DNA of 10,957 nucleotides from JAKGBX01 sp965366835 (GTDB lineage Bacteria; Pseudomonadota; Alphaproteobacteria; Rhodobacterales; Rhodobacteraceae). The translations under genes and the position numbers were made by a program. The notes beneath the pieces are model-generated. The model searched no databases. It saw only the letters and a list, made by a program, of their open reading frames with translations, and was not told the DNA's origin. Below, one piece after another: positions 1 to 6,809 of the stretch; positions within the stretch are counted from its first letter, which is position 1, and each line of letters starts with the position of its first letter. The stretch covers positions 1 through 10,957 of the forward strand of contig CBDUGF010000125.1 of the NCBI GenBank assembly GCA_965366835.1, written 5' to 3'.

Positions 1-44
1 CATCCGCGCCATCGGTCAGGCGCTCGGTTGCTGCGCGGCGCCGA

Positions 45-1385
45 TTACCGTGGATGCGCCTCGGCGCTCGGGTCGGTCTCGTCGCCCTCGGGGATATGGC
101 GCGGCTCGAACAGCGGCAGATACCAGAAGATCAGCCAGCCGCGGCGATACCATTTCACCGGTCCGGGTTCGCGCCGGCGCAGGGATTTGGGGAAGACCTG
201 CAGCAGCACCCAGAGCGGCGCCAGCGCGCCATGGCTATGCGAATTGTGCAGCTTGGCATGCGGATCGGGCTTGGCATAGGCGGATCCGCCGGGGGTTTTG
301 GCCTCCGCGACGCTACCCTCGAAATAGCGCGCCCGCGCGCCGCGCTTGAGCTTGAGCCCGAGCCGGCGCGGGCCGGGCAGGGCGGATCGGCGGGCGGATT
401 TGCGCAGCGCGTTGTCCTCGGCGTCGGCCTGGCGCTCGGCCGCCTGCAACGCATCCAGCATCCACAGCAACGTGATCTTGCCGATGCCGCTTTCATCCTC
501 GCGCGGCGAACCGCCGATATCGGAGTGAAACCCGGGGAACCAGCGCTGGGTGACGTATTGCCGACGTCTGGCCTTTTCGTTGCGGAAGTTGTTGCCGAAA
601 TAGACCGGTGCGCCGGTCTCTTCGTCGCGTTCCGGCGCCCATCGCTGGGCCCGGAACATCGAGCGGCACTCATGGATCGCCAGCGCATGCAGCACGATGC
701 GCACCGAGACATTGGCATTGACCGACGGGTGCGTGCCCATCTCGGCGAGTGAGCCGTAATGGCGCAGGTTGTAGAGCGGGCGGCGGAAGCGGACCATCGA
801 ACTGACCGTATCGAACAGCAGCAACGCCCGGATCGGCACCGGCTCGGGATCGAGCACGCGTTCATATTCGCGCAGCGCCTGGAACACCTTGTCGTCCTTT
901 TCGGAACGGTCGAAATCGGTGACCCGGCGATAAGCGCGAAAGACCGGCGTGATCAGGTGCAGGTTTTCGGGCGCGACCAGCCCGAAATTGTGGATGAACC
1001 CGGACAGCACCCGCGCCGCATAGGCGCCGCGCGAAAAGCCGGCGAGGTAGATGTGATCGCCCTCGGCGGCATCGCGCGACAGGCCGGGATCGCGCGCCCG
1101 CCTGGTTTCGCGGCTCTGATATGTACGGCAGAGATAGCGATAGGCCGACAGAACATCGTCTTCGAGACCATAGCCGAAGGCCTGGCCGAGAAAGCCGCTG
1201 ACCGCCTGGCGGGTGCGGCCGAGGAATTGCGGCCCGTCATAGGTGCCCACGCCCATGACATAGCGCGCGATCTGCGCCTGCGGGTCGGATTTGTCGAGCG
1301 CCTTGTAAAGCTTCAGGATGTTGGATTCGCGGTCACCGATCTCGTTGCCGGTGCCGTCGATGCAAAGGATGATCTTGCGGGACAT
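45..1385 (-). CDS. DUF2235 domain alpha/beta-hydrolase (Tle1-like phospholipase fold), 446 aa
   Basis: This is a complete protein of the DUF2235 family, the hydrolase domain also found in type VI secretion phospholipase effectors of the Tle1 group. The N-terminus has the family opening CIDGTGNEIGD (residues 8-18), which supports the chosen start. GFSRGA (116-121) is the nucleophile elbow with Ser118. FDTVSS (191-196, Asp192) and WFPGFHSDIGGS (282-293, His287) are the places where the family keeps the other catalytic residues. The C-terminal tail (about 405-446) is rich in Trp, Phe and Leu and may touch membrane. No signal peptide is seen. A GAGG ribosome site (1393-1396 on the minus strand) sits 7 nt before the ATG. 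It lies 118 bp after the cupin gene in the same direction, so co-transcription is possible. No VgrG, PAAR or immunity gene is visible beside it, so a T6SS role is not supported. The substrate is unknown; ester hydrolysis is inferred from the motifs. Confidence 0.88.
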   Translation of the reverse strand: MSRKIILCIDGTGNEIGDRESNILKLYKALDKSDPQAQIARYVMGVGTYDGPQFLGRTRQAVSGFLGQAFGYGLEDDVLSAYRYLCRTYQSRETRRARDPGLSRDAAEGDHIYLAGFSRGAYAARVLSGFIHNFGLVAPENLHLITPVFRAYRRVTDFDRSEKDDKVFQALREYERVLDPEPVPIRALLLFDTVSSMVRFRRPLYNLRHYGSLAEMGTHPSVNANVSVRIVLHALAIHECRSMFRAQRWAPERDEETGAPVYFGNNFRNEKARRRQYVTQRWFPGFHSDIGGSPREDESGIGKITLLWMLDALQAAERQADAEDNALRKSARRSALPGPRRLGLKLKRGARARYFEGSVAEAKTPGGSAYAKPDPHAKLHNSHSHGALAPLWVLLQVFPKSLRRREPGPVKWYRRGWLIFWYLPLFEPRHIPEGDETDPSAEAHPR

Positions 1386-1503
1386 TGTCGGGCCTCGAAT
1401 GTGCGCGCTGCACTGCCGGCAGCAAAGCAGGGCGCGCCGGGAAAATCAACTTTGGCGGTAGTGCGCGTCTTGGCCGGGGCCGGAGCCGCGCGCGCCCGGC
1501 GTT

Positions 1504-1905
1504 CTAGAGACCGCCCTGATAGTCGGCGTCCGACACCTTTTCGAGCCAGTCGGCGGCGCTGTCGCCGTCCTTTTCCTGCATCGCGAGATGGGTCATGGCA
1601 CAATCGGGGGCGGCGCCGTGCCAGTGCTCCTCGCCGGGCGCGAACCAGATCACATCGCCGGGGAAGATCTCGCGCACGGTCCCGCCACGGGTGGCGACGC
1701 GGCCCTTGCCGGCGGTGACAAACAGGGTCTGACCGAAGGGATGGGTGTGCCAGGCGGTGCGGGCGCCGGGCTCGAACGTGACCGAGAGCGCGTTGAGCCG
1801 GGCCGGCGCGGGCGCCGAGATGACCGGATCGAACCGCACCGTGCCGGTGAAGTAGTCGGGGTTGGGCAATTGCGAGGGGCGTGATCCTGCGCGATGAATA
1901 TCCAT
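1504..1905 (-). CDS. Small cupin protein, GtHNL-like (manganese cupin hydroxynitrile lyase family), 133 aa
   Basis: This is a single-domain cupin. Motif 1 is AWHTHPFGQT (51-60) and motif 2 is PGDVIWFAPGEEHWHG (82-97). The expected metal ligands are His53, His55, Gln59 and His94. From memory, these are the same residues at the same numbers as in the (R)-selective hydroxynitrile lyase GtHNL of Granulicella tundricola. The flanking stretches TGTVR, SVTFEPGARTAWHTHP and HGAAP..AMTHLA also match that family closely, as do Val42 and Gln110 of the active site. GtHNL has Ala at position 40 and this protein has Leu. The protein is cytoplasmic, with no signal peptide. A ribosome site AAAGGA (1915-1920, minus strand) lies 9 nt before the ATG. 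The gene begins 34 bp after the malonyl-CoA decarboxylase stop in the same direction, so the two probably form an operon. Such cupins are usually annotated only as cupin-domain or carboxymuconolactone-decarboxylase-like proteins. The in vivo substrate is unknown, and C-C lyase activity is an inference from residue identity. Confidence 0.88.
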   Translation of the reverse strand: MDIHRAGSRPSQLPNPDYFTGTVRFDPVISAPAPARLNALSVTFEPGARTAWHTHPFGQTLFVTAGKGRVATRGGTVREIFPGDVIWFAPGEEHWHGAAPDCAMTHLAMQEKDGDSAADWLEKVSDADYQGGL

Positions 1906-1939
1906 TTCAAACAGTCCTTTGCGTTGGTTTCTTCAGGTC

Positions 1940-3169
1940 CTATTTGCGCAGCAGCGGGCGCAGTTTGGGGCTGAGCGCGATCTCGCCCGTCTCGGCATAG
2001 CCCTGCTGGTTGGTCTCGCTGCGCTCGGAATCGTAGAGATAGTTGACCATTGCGCCCCAGGAATTGCGCTGGCCGCTCTCCGACGGGTCGGCCCCGGCGT
2101 GGATGGCATGCAGCTCGGCGCCGTTGGACAGATGAAAATGCGCCACCGGATCCAGCGCCTTGCCATTGGCGCGCTTGGCTTCGGCCAGGTAACGCGCGGC
2201 GAGGCGGCGCACGGTTTCGCTGTCGGGCGTATCGGCGGGCGCAGTTTCGGCCCGTTCCTCGACATGCCGGCGCAGGCCGGGCACCGGCGAGAGCGTGACA
2301 AAGGTGGTGAGCTGCGGCAGTTCCTGGGTCAGCTCCGCCACCACCTGCTTGATCAGGAAATTGCCGAAGGAAATGCCGCGCAGCCCCTTCTGGCAGTTCG
2401 AAATCGAATAGAACACCGCGACCTTGGCGGCGGCGGGATCGAGCGTGTCGTGTTTGGGCGCGATGATCTCGGTGATTGCGCCGGGGATGTGATCCATCAG
2501 CGCCACCTCGACGAAGATCAGCGGCTCGTCGGGCATGGCCGGGTGAAAGAAGCCGAACAGCCGCCTGTCGGGCTCGGCGACGCGCTGGCGCAGATCGTCC
2601 CAACCGGTGATTTCATGCACCGCCTCGTAGGCGATGATCTTTTCCAGCACGTTGGCCGGCGTCGCCCAGCCGATCCGCCGCAGTTCGAGAAAACCGCGGG
2701 TGAACCAGGACACGAAGCGATGGCGGAAATCGGAATCGAGCCCGGCAAGCTCCGGCGCGCGGGGCAATTCGGCCAGCAGATCGGCGCGCATCCGCACCAG
2801 TCGGGCGGTGGCGCCGGGCACCCGGTTGAGCACGCGGATCAGCTCTTGCGAGCGCGGTTCGGCGGCGAAATGAAGCGCGCGCGCGGCGTCGTGATTGCCC
2901 GGCGACCAGGCCTTGACGGCGGCTGCAAGCGCGTCGTCATCACTGCCGAAATCCGCCGCCAGCGCTGCGAAGAAGGCGCGGCGGTCTTCGGTATCGGCAG
3001 CCTCGTAGCGATCGAGGATTTCGCGCGCCAGCACCAGGCCCGAGGCTTCGCTGCGCTCGGTCATCAGAGCGCGGCACATGGCGGCGAGGCTTTGGCCCTT
3101 GCGGCTTTCGCTTCGCGGGCTGAAGGCAACCCGGCGCAGGATGTCATTGAGAAAGCTGCGCTCGGCCAT
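1940..3169 (-). CDS. mcd: Malonyl-CoA decarboxylase, 409 aa
   Basis: The enzyme decarboxylates malonyl-CoA to acetyl-CoA and CO2 in the cytoplasm. It disposes of malonyl-CoA or feeds malonate carbon into central metabolism. The N-terminal helical domain spans about residues 1-145 and the GNAT-like catalytic domain about 150-409. Family landmarks are FFHPAMPDEPLIFVEVAL (207-224), FYSISNCQKGLRGISFGNFL (253-272), TLSPVPGL (292-299) and HFHLSNGAEL (344-353). Ser294 in LSPVPG and His346 in FHLSNGA align with the catalytic Ser329 and His423 of human MCD. The length is typical of alphaproteobacterial forms. It has no mitochondrial or peroxisomal targeting extension. The start is supported by AAGGA (3176-3180, minus strand) 6 nt before the ATG. 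It is first in a minus-strand group followed 34 bp later by the cupin gene. No malonyl-CoA synthetase or malonate transporter gene lies in the window. It is divergent from the reductive dehalogenase across 202 bp. Confidence 0.95.
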   Translation of the reverse strand: MAERSFLNDILRRVAFSPRSESRKGQSLAAMCRALMTERSEASGLVLAREILDRYEAADTEDRRAFFAALAADFGSDDDALAAAVKAWSPGNHDAARALHFAAEPRSQELIRVLNRVPGATARLVRMRADLLAELPRAPELAGLDSDFRHRFVSWFTRGFLELRRIGWATPANVLEKIIAYEAVHEITGWDDLRQRVAEPDRRLFGFFHPAMPDEPLIFVEVALMDHIPGAITEIIAPKHDTLDPAAAKVAVFYSISNCQKGLRGISFGNFLIKQVVAELTQELPQLTTFVTLSPVPGLRRHVEERAETAPADTPDSETVRRLAARYLAEAKRANGKALDPVAHFHLSNGAELHAIHAGADPSESGQRNSWGAMVNYLYDSERSETNQQGYAETGEIALSPKLRPLLRK

Positions 3170-3371
3170 GGTTTGTCCTTTTCGCGTTCTCGGTGTCGGC
3201 AGATGAGCTTCCCACAGGCGCTGGCGGGCCGCAACCGGCGCGGCGCGGCGCCTGATCGCCCGCCGGAGCGCCGACAGACCCTAGCATGGCCGCCACGAAC
3301 GTGGCACCTTTCGCGACGATTGCGCGACCACGACGCATCGCGTTCAGCACGATGGGAGAGACCGCCCCGCC
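3170..3371. promoter_or_regulatory. Divergent intergenic region between mcd and rdhA
   Basis: This 202-bp region separates two divergently transcribed genes and must hold their promoters if neither is read from further away. Ribosome sites are visible at both ends: AAGGA for mcd on the minus strand, and GGGAGAG (3354-3360) for the dehalogenase. The GGAG core of the latter (3355-3358) lies 13 nt from its ATG, a somewhat long spacing. I could not identify a convincing -35/-10 pair on either strand. There is no AT-rich dehalobox-like palindrome of the sort bound by CprK-type regulators, and no regulator gene lies alongside. The only clear dyad is described separately. Confidence 0.5.
3292..3305. 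promoter_or_regulatory. Operator-like palindrome GCCACG-AA-CGTGGC
   Basis: This is a perfect 6-bp inverted repeat around an AA centre, located 66 bp before the dehalogenase start codon and 122 bp before the mcd start codon. A second, weaker dyad follows immediately: TCGCG (3311-3315) and CGCGA (3323-3327). The loop of only 2 nt argues against an RNA hairpin and for a dimeric DNA-binding protein. The position would suit control of the dehalogenase, of mcd, or of both. In GC-rich DNA a 6+6 dyad can arise by chance, so the call is tentative. Confidence 0.35.
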
Positions 3372-6300
3372 ATGACCCAGATCTTTTCGACCAGGAACCG
3401 CCCGGTCCATCTCGGGCCATACCCGCTGGAACGGCTGCGCAGGCGGGCGGGCGCGGCGGATGTCGCCGGCATTCCGGCGATGGCGGAATTGAGCTTTCAC
3501 CGCCGCGACCAGCCCGAGAGCATCGTCAACGCCATGGGCGAATTCCAGGCGATGATGGATGCGATCCGCGATGGCATGGTCAACCGGGTGCGCGCGGCCA
3601 TTCCGGAGGATCCGCAGGAGCGGGCCAACCATCTGAAGGCATTTGGCTATTACAGCGATGCCTCGATGGTGGGGGTGGGTGCGGTCACACCGTCGATGCA
3701 CCTTGCCGAGCCGCGCCACAACCCGGATATCGAGCGGCTGGCGCATGCGCTCAAGACCCGCCAGACCAAGACGCTGGCGAGCGGAATCGACATGATCATG
3801 GCCGATCTCAAGGAAAGCATGGAGGCGCCGCCGCGCCCGATGCAAGGTCACGACCATGCCATCGTCTTTCTCTACGAGCATCTGCGCGACCCGAGACCCG
3901 ACGAACCGGGCAGCGACTGGATCCTCGATGCCCAGGATCACCGCGCCTGCCTGCGCGCCACCGAAACCGCCGTGGTGATCGCCAATTACATCCGCTTGCT
4001 CGGGTTCGATGCGCGCGCCCACAGCATGACATCGAGCGATGTCGATCTGGGCAAACTGGCGCTCGCCGCCGGGCTGGTGAGCCTTGAAGAGGGTGCGCTG
4101 GTGGCGCCCTGGCTCGGCGCGCGCTTCGGTGTTGCGGCTGTCACCACCGAGATGGAGATGGCGCATGATGCGGCGCTGGCGCCGATGGCCGGGCAGCCCT
4201 GGTTTTCCACCCGTGGTCCGTCGTGGTGGCTGGGCAAGGGCGTGGCCAAGAATGCCTTCAACCGCGACCCTTTTGCCCGGCGTCGCTATGTCGATGGCGC
4301 GCATCCGTTCGAGCGGCTGAAGCGGGTCGACACCCCGACCACCTATATCGACGAGGCCCATGTCGCGCGCGTGCCCAAGCGCGCCGACATGTTCGCCCGG
4401 GCCCAGTTCGGCGACATGGGCAAGCCCTTGCAGGACAACGCCAGGGGCGGGCATTACGTGCGCAAATCGGCGCCCAGCTTTGCCCAGCGGCGCGCGCTCG
4501 GCGCGTTTGTCTTGTTGCAGGACGGCCCCTCCGATCCGCAAGGCGCGCGGCCCACAAAGGCCGGGCGCAACGCCGAAAACCTCAAGGCGGCAAGCTATTT
4601 CCTCGGTGCCGACGCGGTCGGCACCAGCCGCTGTCCGGCGTGGACATGGTATAGCCATGACGCCGCCGGCGAGGTGATCGACCCGCCGCATGACCAGGCG
4701 CTGAGCATGATCATCGACCAGGGCTATGAGACGATGGAGGGCGCCTCGGGCGATGACTGGATCGCGGTCAGCCAGTCGATGCGGGCCTATCTGCGGTTTT
4801 CGCTGCTGGGCGGGGTGCTGGCCCAGCAGATCCGCAATCTCGGCTACAAGGCCAAGGCGCATACGGTGATGGATGGCGAGGTGCTGCAACCGCCCTTGCT
4901 GCTGCTGGCGGGGCTGGGCGAGGTCAGCCGGATCGGCGAGGTGATCCTCAACCCCTATCTCGGGCCGCGACTGAAATCCGGGGTGGTGAGCACCGACATG
5001 CCGCTGGCGCATGACAAGCCAATCGACTTCGGCTTGCAGAATTTCTGCGAGAGCTGCAACAAATGCGCCCGCGAATGCCCGTCCGGCGCGATCACGGCCG
5101 GGCCGAAGCTGATGTTCAACGGCTATGAGATCTGGAAATCCGACAGCCAGAAATGCACCACTTACCGGGTGACGCAACAGGGCGGCGCGATGTGCGGGCG
5201 CTGCATGAAGACCTGCCCGTGGAACCTCGAGGGCCTGTTCGCGCAAAAGCCGTTTCGCTGGATCGCCTCCAACATCCCGGCTGCCGCACCGGTGCTGGCG
5301 CGGCTTGATGACAAGATCGGCAATGGCGGGCTCAACGAGGTCAAGAAATGGTGGTGGGATATCGAGCTGGATGAGAGCGGCGGCTATCTCGCGCCAAAAA
5401 ATCCGCCCAACCGCAGGGGGTTACAGACCGAACTTGATCTCAGATACGAGGATCAGACTCTGGCGGTCTATCCCGCGCCGCTGGCGCCGCATCCGTATCC
5501 TTACCCCTTCCCGATGGATCGCGAGGCGGGAATTGCAGCCTATCAGGCGCTGATCCCGGCCAGGGAATACCGCGAACGGCTGGCGCGCGGCGATCTGTCG
5601 ATGGTGCATCGCTATGCCAATGATGGCGAGGCGCCGGTGGTCCGGGTCGCGCTCAGCAAGGTCGAGGCGATGACAGCGGATGTGACCAAGTATGAGTTTG
5701 CTTCGATCGACGGCGCGCCGTTGCCCGAATGGAGCGCGGGGGCGCATCTCGACGTGCTGGTGGCGCCGGAATTCCTGCGCCAGTATTCGATGTCGGGCAA
5801 TCCGGCGGACACCAGCCGCTATCAGATCGCGGTGCTGCGCGAGGATCAGGGGCGTGGCGGATCGGCGCTGATGCACCGGATATTCAATGAGGGCCGCAAG
5901 GTCTTCATTTCCAGGCCGATCAACCATTTCGAACTGGATGAGACCGCCACCAATACGCTTCTGATGGGCGGCGGCATCGGCATCACCCCGATGATCGCCT
6001 TCGGCCACCGTCTGCATGCGCTCGGCAAGCCGTTCGAGCTGCACTATTCGGCCAGCCGCAAGGACAGCGCCGGATTTCTCGCCGATCTGGCGGCGGTGCC
6101 CTGGGCCGACAGGATCAGCTATCATTTCAGCGATCAGGGCACCCGCGCCGATCTCGATCAGGTGCTGGCCGGATACCAGCCCGGCTGGCATGTCTATACC
6201 TGCGGCCCCGACCGGTTCATGGACGTCGTGATGCAGGCCGCCGAGCGGCAGGGCTATCCCGAAGAAGCGCGGCACCTGGAATATTTCAGCGTGCCCGAGC

Positions 6301-6584
6301 AGCCCGAGTATGAAAACCACGCCTTCACCCTCAAGCTGGCGAAATCCGGCCGTACGCTGCTGGTGCCGCCCGACAAGACCGCCGCCGATGTGCTCAATGA
6401 AAACGGCTTTCATATCGACGTGAAATGCTCCGACGGAATCTGCGGCGTGTGCAAATGCACGTTGGTCTCCGGCGCGGTCGAGCACCGCGATTTCGTGCTC
6501 TCCAACAAGCAGCGCGAGACTGCGATCATCACCTGCCAGTCGCGCGCCGCCGAGCCAGACGGCGTGATCGAGCTGGAACTTTGA
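3372..6584 (+). CDS. rdhA: Self-sufficient reductive dehalogenase: corrinoid/2x[4Fe-4S] dehalogenase fused to flavin-NAD(P)H-[2Fe-2S] reductase, 1070 aa
   Basis: This is a catabolic-type reductive dehalogenase expected to remove halogen from organohalides, probably halogenated phenols or hydroxybenzoates as in BhbA and NpRdhA, using NAD(P)H. Residues about 30-290 form a degenerate corrinoid-domain copy, and about 390-550 form the functional copy. The ferredoxin part has Cys559, 562, 565, 569 (CX2CX2CX3CP) and Cys595, 608, 611, 615 (CX12CX2CX3CP), enough for two [4Fe-4S] clusters. Tyr427 in WTWYSHD is the likely counterpart of NpRdhA Tyr426, and Lys493 in GYKAKAH of its Lys488. The matching Arg could not be placed with certainty. 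After a Pro/Tyr linker (706-714) comes a phthalate-dioxygenase-reductase-like module: flavin motif RQYSMS (803-808), nucleotide motif GGGIGITP (866-873), YTCGP (942-946), and a plant-type [2Fe-2S] site at Cys1019, 1024, 1027, 1055 (CX4CX2CX27C, the spacing of phthalate dioxygenase reductase). There is no Tat signal and no adjacent rdhB, so the protein should be cytoplasmic and need no external ferredoxin. The start is supported by GGGAGAG upstream. The substrate is unproven. Confidence 0.93.
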   Translation: MTQIFSTRNRPVHLGPYPLERLRRRAGAADVAGIPAMAELSFHRRDQPESIVNAMGEFQAMMDAIRDGMVNRVRAAIPEDPQERANHLKAFGYYSDASMVGVGAVTPSMHLAEPRHNPDIERLAHALKTRQTKTLASGIDMIMADLKESMEAPPRPMQGHDHAIVFLYEHLRDPRPDEPGSDWILDAQDHRACLRATETAVVIANYIRLLGFDARAHSMTSSDVDLGKLALAAGLVSLEEGALVAPWLGARFGVAAVTTEMEMAHDAALAPMAGQPWFSTRGPSWWLGKGVAKNAFNRDPFARRRYVDGAHPFERLKRVDTPTTYIDEAHVARVPKRADMFARAQFGDMGKPLQDNARGGHYVRKSAPSFAQRRALGAFVLLQDGPSDPQGARPTKAGRNAENLKAASYFLGADAVGTSRCPAWTWYSHDAAGEVIDPPHDQALSMIIDQGYETMEGASGDDWIAVSQSMRAYLRFSLLGGVLAQQIRNLGYKAKAHTVMDGEVLQPPLLLLAGLGEVSRIGEVILNPYLGPRLKSGVVSTDMPLAHDKPIDFGLQNFCESCNKCARECPSGAITAGPKLMFNGYEIWKSDSQKCTTYRVTQQGGAMCGRCMKTCPWNLEGLFAQKPFRWIASNIPAAAPVLARLDDKIGNGGLNEVKKWWWDIELDESGGYLAPKNPPNRRGLQTELDLRYEDQTLAVYPAPLAPHPYPYPFPMDREAGIAAYQALIPAREYRERLARGDLSMVHRYANDGEAPVVRVALSKVEAMTADVTKYEFASIDGAPLPEWSAGAHLDVLVAPEFLRQYSMSGNPADTSRYQIAVLREDQGRGGSALMHRIFNEGRKVFISRPINHFELDETATNTLLMGGGIGITPMIAFGHRLHALGKPFELHYSASRKDSAGFLADLAAVPWADRISYHFSDQGTRADLDQVLAGYQPGWHVYTCGPDRFMDVVMQAAERQGYPEEARHLEYFSVPEQPEYENHAFTLKLAKSGRTLLVPPDKTAADVLNENGFHIDVKCSDGICGVCKCTLVSGAVEHRDFVLSNKQRETAIITCQSRAAEPDGVIELEL
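3942..5015 (+). repeat. Diverged internal duplication within the dehalogenase (protein level)
   Basis: Two copies of a segment of about 77 residues can be aligned by eye, one at residues 191-266 and one at 471-548. The first block, residues 191-217 against 471-497, is gap-free with 13 of 27 identical positions, ending LLGFDARAH in one and NLGYKAKAH in the other. The second block, residues 246-266 against 528-548, has 10 of 21 identical. It reads PWLGARF then TTEMEMAHD in copy one, and PYLGPRL then STDMPLAHD in copy two. Copy two runs straight into the first ferredoxin cysteine cluster and should be the working corrinoid site. Copy one has no cysteine cluster after it. This fits an ancient duplication of the nitroreductase-like corrinoid-binding fold with one copy now structural. 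Confidence 0.8.
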
Positions 6585-6597
6585 CGCACGCCGCGCG

Positions 6598-6626
6598 TTG
6601 CCTTGCGGGTGATTGATGCAAGGCAA
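6598..6626 (+). terminator. Stem-loop after rdhA stop (possible terminator)
   Basis: The arms TTGCCTTGC (6598-6606) and GCAAGGCAA (6618-6626) are perfectly complementary over 9 bp around an 11-nt loop. The stem begins 13 nt after the dehalogenase stop codon. No run of T follows on the plus strand, so it is not a canonical intrinsic terminator. It may act with Rho, or protect the 3' end of the mRNA. It separates the dehalogenase transcript from tamAB. Confidence 0.5.
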
Positions 6627-6809
6627 GAGCGCGATGCGGGCGATGAACAGACCGGTATGGATATCGCGCAGGGCGCCGCGGCATGGTTGGCTGATCCGCG
6701 CTCGCGGTATTGTGCTTGCGGCAGCACCCAGGAGGCCAAATCCGGATGGTGTTTGCCCGCAGCTTCGCTATGATCATGGCAATAGAACACACCAAGCAAT
6801 GGTGATGCG
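6627..6809 (+). promoter_or_regulatory. Presumed tamAB promoter/leader region
   Basis: This gap between the stem-loop and the tamA start codon should carry the tamAB promoter if the stem-loop ends upstream transcription. A TATGAT hexamer at 6769-6774 resembles a -10 box, but no acceptable -35 hexamer lies 16-18 bp upstream. No convincing ribosome site precedes the GTG start. A short open frame crosses the gap and ends by overlapping the tamA GTG, but it has no recognisable content and is not called as a gene. Confidence 0.25.

Noticed and set aside
1..44. Possible ATG on the minus strand at positions 3-1 starting another gene leftwards
   Set aside because: Only the start triplet would be in the window, so there is no coding sequence to judge.
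1413..1422. 10-bp palindrome CTGCCGGCAG upstream of the DUF2235 gene
   Set aside because: It is short and GC-only in a GC-rich gap, with no companion site or promoter elements. Chance occurrence is likely.
3420..3470. Arg-rich stretch near the dehalogenase N-terminus that might be taken for a Tat signal
   Set aside because: RLRRRAG is not an RRXFXK motif and no hydrophobic segment follows, so export is not supported.
3144..5246. 700-codon open frame on the minus strand opposite the dehalogenase
   Set aside because: It is a shadow of GC-rich codon bias. It has an odd composition with excess Arg, His, Gln and Gly and no domain, and it conflicts with a gene of certain identity. The same holds for the long plus-strand frame at 1919-4087 opposite mcd and the minus-strand frames at 5421-6626, 6774-7910 and 9227-10525.
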